A stretch of 64,000 nucleotides of DNA, from contig OX235270.1 in assembly GCA_944472135.2 (NCBI GenBank), positions 120,357,842 through 120,421,841 of the forward strand. The letters run 5' to 3'. This DNA comes from Trichobilharzia regenti (lineage: Eukaryota; Platyhelminthes; Trematoda; Strigeidida; Schistosomatidae). Shown piece after piece: positions 59,601 to 64,000 of the stretch. The first letter of the stretch is position 1. Every line of letters begins with the position of its first letter. Below the pieces are notes generated by a model, which had not been told where the DNA came from, did not search any database, and was given only the letters and a program-made list of their open reading frames with translations. Made by a program: the position numbers and the translations under genes.

Positions 59601-61096
59601 CACAGCAAATAGAACCTAACTGCCCATTATCTACAACTTCCTACATCACCCCCCCCTCGATATTTAACGTGATAGGGTTACCAACAACAGTGTGGATTTT
59701 ATTATTCTAGTTTCAGTGTGGTTACTAAGCTTGGTGACTCAGCATCAGGGTTCAGTTTGCATTGATGTCAAGCGTTTGGTAGTAACCAATAAGAAGATTT
59801 TGTGTTTATTGACACTTATCAACAAGGAGTATCTGCAGAAACTGATGCCCTCCTCATCGTAATGGTCCCTGATTGTTGCAGAGAGTGACACGGCTGTTCA
59901 GTGTCATAATCCTGGCGAGTCCTGCACTCAGATCTTGAGATATTTAGGTAACCCCACCCCGTAAACAACCGCCACAGAAAATTTAAAGCTTGAAGTGTGA
60001 AGTCCTTTGTTCCATTCGTAAGGCAAAGAGGGAAAATAAGGGTTTTTATCTCCGAGAATGGTACCAGTTTCTTCGTGGCTGCAGATACGCCCTACCGACA
60101 GTTTCCAATAAACACGAAACTTAAGTGAAGGGCTTCCTGCTGTTCGCCTGAAACCTCACAAATCTAATTAATAATGTGTTACTTTCTGAGATCAAAAAAT
60201 TCTGCGGTAACTTATTCGTCACCCAGCGTAAATCTACCACCACTTCCTCTCCTCTGTTGTATTGTTACATTTCATGGTCGTTTCATAATCGATGACAGTG
60301 AAGCTGATGTATTAATCTTGTTGTTTAAAACTAATTACTGTTAACTATGTGTGCATATTCATCTTTTCACTTCACAGGAAGTTTAAATAAGTCAAGAGAA
60401 GAAAATTTTGAAAAAGAAAACAATATTAAACAATCAAGTAAGCAATCACCAAACACAGCTACCTATTCAATAACAGTAAATTCATCACCTTCAACAACTG
60501 GGGCATCCTCACTAACAACAGCAACACCGACGATGACAACGACGACAACAACAACACCAACCACACCGGCAACACCAACAGAGATGAAAGAGAATAGTCA
60601 AAAGATTAATCAAAGTAATAACAGTAGTAGTAATCTTGAGGATCGTCTACTCAAACTGTTATCTGGACAACACTATAGCACAAATGTCTCATTAGATACT
60701 CTGACTGGCTCTTCCAACTGTTTAAAACGACCAAATTATAAGTCTTCATTACTGTCTAGGCATCTACATACAAGAAATTACTATCTGCATACACTCAGAG
60801 AAGAAGATATTGAAGAAGATCTAGAGGATGAAGATGATGAGGATGATAGTGATGAGGATACTGACGATAATGATGATGAACTGATTGATGCCTGTGATAA
60901 TGGATATGGTGATAACAGTAGTAGTTGTAGTAGTAGCAGTAAAAATATTGAAACAAAACTCCGTAAAACACAGATAAGTTCAGTGGAAGAAAACTGTCTA
61001 CAAGCAAAAAATCGTTTCTTAACATATCAAACAGGTAACAAATATCATTACACGCCTAGTGTAATTAAAAAACGAAATCGTCCTAAAGGAAGCTGA
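41170..61096 (+). CDS. Stathmin-domain-containing protein 1-like, five-exon gene
   Basis: I reconstruct exons 41170-41643, 41694-41780, 43724-43813, 50087-50159 and 60378-61096, with GT-AG borders and phases 0, 0, 0, 1, giving 480 codons plus stop. The protein starts MGCGFSK: Gly2 suits N-myristoylation and Cys3 palmitoylation. Exon 1 carries an acidic Asp run. Exons 2-3 encode 'TPKITTEMLMEKLDKAEEKR' and 'KKALERWKQKTRK', a short charged helix like the stathmin repeat. Exon 5 is rich in Ser/Thr, with an acidic tract (around EEDLEDEDDEDDSDEDTDDN). Human STMND1 likewise begins MGCG and has one stathmin-like helix; stathmins bind tubulin. A membrane-anchored microtubule regulator is inference. 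Introns 3 and 4 are filled with transposons. Confidence 0.75.
41694..41780 (+). CDS. STMND1-like exon 2 (first half of stathmin-like helix)
   Basis: 29 codons between 'ttttttgtag' and the donor 'gtaggt', phase 0 at both ends. It reads RLEPLDRTPKITTEM then LMEKLDKAEEKRKK. The heptad-like, Glu/Lys-alternating pattern with AEEKRKK matches the start of stathmin helices (AEERRK-type). Confidence 0.8.
42820..43085 (-). repeat. Hammerhead-type SINE, antisense, head and leader only
   Basis: 'ccaaggatcgaacccaggagc' (antisense box B), 'cgttcagccacttgaattgg' (antisense box A) and the leader 'catggattctaacttctgtc' with 'gtcttcagcgagtatttg' are present. The hammerhead part is missing. It lies in intron 2. 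Confidence 0.6.
43724..43813 (+). CDS. STMND1-like exon 3
   Basis: 30 codons between an acceptor with a long T tract ('ttttttttattaag') and the donor 'gtatgt', phase 0 at both ends. It continues the helix with ALERWKQKTRK, then a Ser/His-containing stretch ending ISKEDR. Confidence 0.75.
44280..47620 (+). mobile_element. APE-type non-LTR retrotransposon, near full length, decayed, in intron 3
   Basis: Plus strand. The endonuclease is visible from 44371: 'RRQLHIGAFDVRILLLIGQQ', 'MDVCCVSETRIQ', then in other frames 'AVLAGDFNAHVGKL'-like and 'TQIDRKA'/'SDHTLIRAR' parts. The RT follows with 'KRGKAAGPDGMTQEMFKDGG', 'FLDLKTAFDSTD', 'GVHQGCPLSSFLFNFVIDVL', 'NTLSCNLRMFGMQFAPAKCK'. Stops and frameshifts occur throughout, and the YADD box is lost. 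A long 3' UTR (about 46910-47620) follows and is repeated at 57975-58470. Same strand as the host gene. The clade (RTE or CR1-like) is uncertain. Confidence 0.8.
47750..48270 (+). mobile_element. Penelope-like element, family D, linker to nuclease C-terminus
   Basis: Frame 47784-48053 reads 'HIKLPYMGDHSSLITRQRLN', then 'VTSHCIYPSECTCGYTYIGR', then THRSLKVR, a clear PLE GIY-YIG core with YIG intact and the Arg following. A frameshift then leads to the C-terminal 'GHKIDVPTPFKPIYKT' in another frame. 5'-truncated and inactive. Confidence 0.8.
48271..49124. other. Intron 3 sequence, no feature seen
   Basis: AT-rich intron DNA. Open frames of 63-83 codons show no domain. Confidence 0.4.
49125..49275 (-). 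repeat. Hammerhead-type SINE, antisense
   Basis: On the minus strand it reads head, box B-like 'ggtcctgggttcgaactgc', then the hammerhead-like block 49146-49200 with the core CUGAAGA, stem GUCC/GGAC and AAAAC instead of GAAAC, then 'cagctgtccagttctcccagg'. It sits tail to tail with the next, plus-strand fragment. Confidence 0.7.
49330..49470 (+). repeat. Hammerhead-type SINE fragment
   Basis: Starts just after box B ('gaaccccgggtgcgtactg'), with a damaged core (CTGACGA), 'gcaaactaaagcgaaacaactgctc', and the conserved 'ccaatggttctctaagc' and 'gatgtcagctcatgatg'. Confidence 0.65.
49901..50014 (+). CDS. Possible alternative last exon of the STMND1-like gene
   Basis: Acceptor 'tttctagtctcag' then 37 open codons in phase 0, which fits the end of exon 3: KEKTGDGGRSGYGGDASSAL then RCWLPKKQIITNGQFSE and a stop at 50012-50014. 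AATAAA lies at 50044-50049, before the acceptor of exon 4. Use of this exon would give a protein of about 254 residues lacking the Thr/Ser-rich acidic C-terminus. The more GC-rich codons stand out from the surrounding intron. Entirely a prediction. Confidence 0.35.
   Translation, partial: KEKTGDGGRSGYGGDASSALRCWLPKKQIITNGQFSE
50087..50159 (+). CDS. STMND1-like exon 4
   Basis: 73 bases between a strong acceptor ('cttttgttttatttag') and the donor 'gtaaga'. Phase 0 at the start and 1 at the end, reading SITIRTVNETGTLNTLPNES then PIKS plus one base. The leftover G joins with GA of exon 5 to make Gly, which is the consistency check for this junction. Confidence 0.7.
50845..50985 (-). repeat. Hammerhead-type SINE fragment, antisense
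   Basis: Antisense 'tgatctagctgg'-type end, 'tctctagctgatgttgg', 'ccctagttttcagtg', and the hammerhead-like block about 50900-50960 with UUGAUGAAGA, GUCGCAAACUAGGAC and AAGACAGAUG. Located in intron 4. Confidence 0.55.
51125..51245 (+). repeat. Hammerhead-type SINE fragment
   Basis: 'gggtactgataaagagttcataacttgaatgaaacagctgtccagttctcc' keeps the order of the module. Stem I (GUACUG/CAGUUC) and the short ACAGCUGUC hairpin are readable. It ends with 'cctctaactaacgtcagctcatgatg'. Confidence 0.6.
51790..51885 (+). repeat. Hammerhead-type SINE 3' scrap
   Basis: 'ttaaaacggctgtccagtcctttctggtttcaaatg' followed by 'tctccaactgacac' matches the part after the hammerhead core. Confidence 0.45.
51886..54080. 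other. Intron 4 sequence, no feature seen
   Basis: About 2.2 kb of AT-rich intron without a coding frame of note or a repeat I can place. Confidence 0.4.
54085..54292 (-). mobile_element. Penelope-like element RT fragment, minus copy of a head-to-head pair
   Basis: Minus strand 'NRTMISLDVTSLFTNVPLTE' followed by TICYVCELIDSKGIDIGIPT and RLKELLLRCT is the PLE reverse transcriptase block with the D-x-x-S-L-F-T-N-V-P-L signature. It starts abruptly at about 54292, where the plus-strand copy takes over. Confidence 0.7.
54255..54520 (+). mobile_element. Penelope-like element RT fragment, plus copy of a head-to-head pair
   Basis: Plus strand 'NSPYHRTAQWLADLLEPIRR' then 'HTVRDSFDFIDSIENINVSN' then RTMISLDVTSLFTNVPL: the upstream fingers and the first catalytic block of a PLE RT. 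About 60 bases are repeated inverted in the adjoining minus copy. It ends soon after the signature, 3'-truncated. Confidence 0.7.
54700..54935 (-). repeat. Hammerhead-type SINE, antisense
   Basis: Minus strand: leader 'agttataattcagtggcc', head 'gtttcagtggcttaatggcc', box B-like 'gtgctgggttcaaactcc', the hammerhead-like block 54735-54790 (GUGCUG AUUAAGA GUCC... GGGGC GAAAC GGCUGUC), then 'ttggttttctaatggttctctaag'. Confidence 0.65.
54945..55095 (+). repeat. Hammerhead-type SINE fragment
   Basis: Plus-strand block at about 54960-55015: GUGCUG AUGAGGA GUUCC...GGGAC GAGA CAUAUGUC CAGUAC, with both stem I strands readable, then 'ttttctaatggttctctagtcgatgtcagctcatg' and a tail at 55080. Confidence 0.65.
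55430..55740 (+). mobile_element. Penelope-like element 3' tail
   Basis: 'aaaaattgtactcgaaacgtcgtcatccagttactg' and 'tgtatatcaaataaatttatc' match the tail at 12.80-12.88 kb. The preceding stretch holds no clear nuclease motif. Confidence 0.5.
55945..56495 (-). mobile_element. RTE-like 3' part
   Basis: Antisense 3' end with 'acagggtttcggtaacatatctccattcc', 'ctcaactcatcgcttcccatctggatactacttgatgg', and further up 'cttgccttagtgaacctgg', 'agttcaaacaatgctttctagataggtg', parallel to the copy at 7.3-7.93 kb. Decayed. Located in intron 4. Confidence 0.65.
56496..57090. other. Intron 4 sequence with a dispersed-repeat trace
   Basis: 'ggctggatgaacactactggctgatg' near 56802 recalls stretches near 25564 and 29215. 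Otherwise nothing is supported. Confidence 0.4.
57095..57345 (-). repeat. Hammerhead-type SINE, antisense, arm deleted
   Basis: Minus strand: leader, head 'cctagtggcttaatgg', box B-like 'gttcctggtttcaaac', then GUACUG AUGAAGA GUCC CAAACCA GGAC GAAAC GGCUGUCCAG. Directly after that the sequence jumps to 'ctgtcagctcatgg', so the far stem I region and the 'ggttctctaac' segment are deleted. Confidence 0.65.
57346..57974. other. Intron 4 sequence, no feature seen
   Basis: AT-rich intron DNA without recognisable features. Confidence 0.4.
57975..58470 (+). mobile_element. 3' UTR copy of the intron-3 non-LTR element (5'-truncated)
   Basis: 'accataagtgtctattttctatctccgctgg', 'cactcaataatagtgaggttagg'-like and 'gtaagtcggtcgatgatgttgtgaaggtgaatcgactg' match 47025-47150 nearly word for word, and the match continues to the 'aatttgaactgctgcactctg' end. 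No coding part remains. Same strand as the element in intron 3. Confidence 0.8.
58548..58800 (+). repeat. Chimeric tRNA-headed SINE (head of family A, body B)
   Basis: Head with box A-like 'ggtggcatagcggttagg' and intact box B 'gggttcgatcccc'. Its ends form a perfect 15-base inverted repeat, 58548-58562 against 58618-58632. The body ('gggcatgaggctagcatcc', 'ccacagaaacttcaag') is that of the SINE at 31.5 kb, not that of the other family A heads at 4.95, 15.7 and 23.3 kb. Confidence 0.75.
58801..59714. other. Intron 4 sequence, no feature seen
   Basis: A 118-codon plus-strand frame (58676-59032) begins inside the SINE and runs on through 'GNVKEKNIRGPKSIENRQC'. It shows no domain and starts in a repeat, so I do not call it a gene. 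Confidence 0.4.
59715..60030 (+). repeat. Composite SINE-like repeat
   Basis: The first part ('caacaaggagtatctgcagaaactgatg', 'gagagtgacacggctgttcagtg') resembles the repeat next to the H2A pseudogene at 22.6-22.9 kb. The second part ('ccccgtaaacaaccgccacagaaaa') is body B of the SINEs at 31.5 and 58.55 kb. Another example of joined modules. Confidence 0.5.
60378..61096 (+). CDS. STMND1-like exon 5 (terminal)
   Basis: Begins after 'cttttcacttcacag'. It encodes SLNKSREENFEKENNIK, a Ser/Thr/Pro-rich low-complexity region (ACA/ACG-rich codons, about 60460-60580), a basic patch (SRHLHTRNYYLHTLREED), an Asp/Glu tract (about 60800-60890) and a basic end, IKKRNRPKGS, stop at 61094-61096. The composition suggests a disordered tail. 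Confidence 0.75.
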
Positions 61097-61097
61097 C

Positions 61098-61130
61098 AAT
61101 AAAGAACGAATAGATGGACATTGGAATAAA
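61098..61130 (+). terminator. Poly(A) signals after the STMND1-like stop
   Basis: AATAAA occurs at 61098-61103 and again at 61125-61130, within 35 bases of the stop codon. Either could end a very short 3' UTR; later AATAAA-like sites near 61630 are also possible. Confidence 0.5.
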
Positions 61131-62304
61131 TATTGTAAAATGCAAAATGAAAATGCAATGCTTTGTAATTTATTTTGACATAAAGTTAACATGAAGGTGT
61201 TATTGGTTGTACAAATGTTCTGTGTACCTTTTGCATTCATCAGTGATGATTAACAATTCATTATTATTACTATTGTTCTTGTCGTTACCATTACAATTAC
61301 CAGCCTTGCCAACTATTAACTTTACATAAGACAGTTTATTGAGAGAATGATTTTTTTTTCTTTTTTCTTTTCACCTTTATCCTATTTTTATTTTCATCAC
61401 AATTCCAGCGTTTGCATTTCTTAAAGCTATTACACATAAATACTGTATATGTATATAAACCAGGATGTGACAAAGGAAGGTAAACTAACTTTACTGTTTT
61501 CTTCTATCCTTTTTGGTTATTTTTTAAAATAATTTGTTGCCTTTAAAATATTTTCAAACTGTCGCCATTGTATTCTGGCGTGAAAAGTAGTTGGACAAAG
61601 AAGTATCAGTGCTATTGATAACATTGAACACAAAATAAAATATACTTGTCAGCAATCAACACAAACAGGTAGACTGCTCGAAATGAAAAAAAAATGATGA
61701 TAACAGTATGTAAAATTCTTTGTATATATATACGTGTGTGTCTGTGTGTTTGTAATTATTACACTCGCCTAAGCAAAACAAACGGAATAGTGAACAATGC
61801 ATAATTTTCTACCAAGAGACTTGTGGATAGTAAAAAGATCAATTATATAGTTACAAAAATGTCAGAGGAAATCACTTTCAAACTTTCCTAGACAACTTTC
61901 CCGTTCTGTTTGTTATACTTCGCACATAAATTTAAACACTTTATGTATTGTGACATATGGTATAGTGTTTGCAAAAGAGGAATCATTGAACAATGATTTA
62001 ATTTCATTTTACAGGGAAAAATTATGACAGTAATACACTTTGAGTGCATATCATCACGTATAGCCACTTTGATTTTGTTACACATTCGGTAATTTCATAA
62101 TGCAGAACACAAAGATTACTAATGCAGAGGTGTTCCCTATGCAAATTACCAACATAAATGGTAAATTTTATCGTGTTCTGCTTTCTGTTTCATTTCTGTA
62201 TCGATAATCTCTCGTCAGGTTACTGGAAAGTATTCTTCTACAGCATGACTGAATGTATTAAATCACGCATTATAAGAAGTTTATTCTTAATATATTTCTA
62301 TTAT
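61131..62304. other. 3' flank of the STMND1-like gene, no further gene seen
   Basis: Contains T-rich runs near 61350 and a TG run at 61733-61752. Possible longer 3' UTR. No supported coding frame. Confidence 0.45.
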
Positions 62305-62545
62305 TCAGGCCTTGCGCTCCGAATGAAACACAGGGTCTCAGCAACAACTATCCATTGCCCTAAAGTTTTATGATATCACTCTCAGTTGTTGGCACGGCCG
62401 CCCATGAGCTTTTGTTTTATCCATACATAATCTCCATATTTCACTATGTCACCCAATCCATCACCTCTGATTTGCGTTTTATTCGATGGCCCACCTATTG
62501 CGATCTCCTCAGAATATTTCCAATAAAATCTACATTTCATTCATA
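62305..62545 (-). mobile_element. RTE-like 3'-end fragment
   Basis: 'ttcaggccttgcgctccgaatgaaacacagggtctcagcaac' parallels the antisense RTE 3' ends at 7.32, 26.95 and 38.7 kb, followed by the 'catgagcttttg' and 'ccatacataatctcc' equivalents. Decayed. Confidence 0.5.
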
Positions 62546-62592
62546 TCTCTGAAGTAGGGTATGCTAGTCCACATTTGTATTAAGACTGTAAA

Positions 62593-63048
62593 GTGAAATC
62601 GCATGATAGCGCATACTACTTATTAGCAAGATTAACTGGTAGCTACACGTATCAGGCAGTAGTACTTGTTGGTCAGGTCGAAGTAATCCAAACACTAGAT
62701 AGGCGATTTTTCGCTGTGGACGTGAATAGTTTTCAACTGACCGTACGAGTCAGTAATAAATACCACTATATGATTTCGCTTGTTATAATGTTTTCATTTA
62801 TGGTATCAAACAAACCATACACTGTGATTCCAGAGGAAGCTGTGAAGAATTTTCACCTTGAAATGTGTATCTTTCAGACGACAGATTCGTTTTTATTTAA
62901 AGATGGAATCTTAGTCGTTTATCCTCCTTATAGAAAGAGAGACTCAAAACGTAAGTACAGAAAAAGAAACAATGTTACAAGAGAAGGTATTACCAGAAAA
63001 TACTTAGTTCATTGGGATTATTGGTTTGTGTCACGTTCTTACAAATGA
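62593..63048 (+). CDS. Open frame of 151 codons, function unknown
   Basis: One of the longest open frames outside the main gene and clear transposons. Its second half reads FLFKDGILVVYPPYRKRDSK, then RKYRKRNN, then GITRKYLVHWDYWF, which loosely recalls a chromo-barrel layout (an FxxG-V block, then YLVHW-x-x-W). Splice-like sites lie inside it ('tatctttcag|acg' at about 62878 and 'aaaac|gtaagta' at 62951), so a smaller true exon 62879-62950 is possible. Against a gene: no known family match that I trust, no partner exons and no poly(A) context. It may be chance or an unrecognised repeat. Confidence 0.25.
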   Translation: MKSHDSAYYLLARLTGSYTYQAVVLVGQVEVIQTLDRRFFAVDVNSFQLTVRVSNKYHYMISLVIMFSFMVSNKPYTVIPEEAVKNFHLEMCIFQTTDSFLFKDGILVVYPPYRKRDSKRKYRKRNNVTREGITRKYLVHWDYWFVSRSYK

Positions 63049-64000
63049 ATAGTTAGAAATATCTTATATAAACCGGTTCATTCTTTCAGTATGAAGTCTG
63101 CTGTCACTAATTCCTGCACTGAACAAGATTTCAATACTATTCTCAGTCATCAACCATGATATTAATAGTAGTCTACAAATTTATGGTCATCCGAGATAGT
63201 CTCATCTTCAACCTTCTGTGTTCGTTAGTGGAAACGTCTCGAAAATGAACTTAATTTAGTCATTTGATTAGCATGCTGATCGTTAGTCAGCTTGTCTAAA
63301 TGTTTTAGCAACCGAAGTTTTCATTCGAATTGTTACCACAACCTCATTAGTTTAAGGGGGATTTATGCAGCTAAGGATAACTGAGTTACATTCATCAACG
63401 ATTATTTATTTACTTCACCGTTCATCTAAATTTATACTAGGTGATATTCTCAGTCAGATAATATATCACGAAGACGAAGAAGAAGAAGAAGGGAAATAAG
63501 AGTAATGATAACAATGAAAACTGAAGACAAATATTTGAGACTTGATATAATAAATAAACCTCGAAGAAGCCAAACGGACAATAGCCAATTGGACGAATTT
63601 GTAAATTGTACATTCGAGAAGAAAAAGTTTCATGAACACCCATGAGAAACAGGTTGCACTGAAGACGATATCTAGACTGGCATAAAAATCTCCCCCAGTA
63701 CAATACTGAAGCACAAAGAATAACAAAAACATTTATCAGAACACAGAATGTGAGGGTGTTTAAAATTGGAGAGAAAAAATATTTCGAAATATGCTCATGG
63801 TTCAGTGAAGAAATATTTTTTTACAACTATTTCCTTACCAAGCTTTCTAGTTGTACGAATGTTAAGAAAAATATAGGTATCAATGACTATAGTTGAATAT
63901 TTAGATGAAATAAGGATAGGACAATAAAAAGGAGAGTCACCTTATGTAGAAATGGAAACAGAAGCAATTTGTCTAATGGAATTCCTGTTTCGCAGGCAAC
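63049..64000. other. Intergenic stretch, no gene seen
   Basis: AT-rich end of the window with a GAA-rich run at about 63472-63497. Two overlapping minus-strand frames of 88 codons there are translations of this run and its flank. Confidence 0.45.

Overview
The window looks like repeat-rich, AT-rich nuclear DNA of a blood-fluke-type trematode, most likely Schistosoma or a close relative. This is an inference from content. It holds tRNA-derived SINEs carrying a hammerhead-ribozyme-like module (the Sm-alpha type known from schistosomes), many Penelope-like (PLE) fragments with GIY-YIG nuclease domains, RTE/SR2-like and other APE-type non-LTR retrotransposon remnants, long (AT)n tracts, and a gene whose first intron is very short while later introns are kilobases long. 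I see no operons, CRISPR arrays or prokaryotic signals.

Regions. 1-4.9 kb: low-complexity intergenic DNA with two SINE copies. 5-13 kb: a dense nest with a tRNA-headed SINE, two RTE remnants, a PLE 3' fragment and two PLE bodies. 13-19 kb: SINEs and a PLE GIY-YIG fragment. 19-20.5 kb: a second RTE copy, inverted relative to the one at 7.3-9.3 kb and sharing its lesions. 22.5-24.4 kb: a 3'-truncated histone H2A pseudogene bracketed by SINEs, a possible solo LTR and a possible small plus-strand exon. 26.2 kb: a possible minus-strand terminal exon. 27-40.5 kb: more SINE, PLE and RTE remnants, including a second copy of the 10-11 kb PLE.

The one convincing host gene runs on the plus strand from 41,170 to 61,096. 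I reconstruct five coding exons whose splice phases all agree (0, 0, 0, 1), giving about 480 residues. The product starts Met-Gly-Cys-Gly, carries two acidic tracts, and has a short charged stathmin-like helix across exons 2-3. N-terminus, helix position and layout resemble stathmin domain-containing protein 1 (STMND1), a predicted lipid-anchored, microtubule-linked protein. Its introns 3 and 4 hold most of the transposon load of the right half. A possible alternative last exon lies at 49,901-50,014.

Beyond this gene, few open reading frames in the window look functional. The transposon ORFs are fragmentary, with shared or private frameshifts and stops. The most interesting structure is in the repeats: hammerhead-like SINE modules, SINEs with exchanged heads and bodies, two pairs of near-identical but already broken retroelements, and a head-to-head PLE junction.
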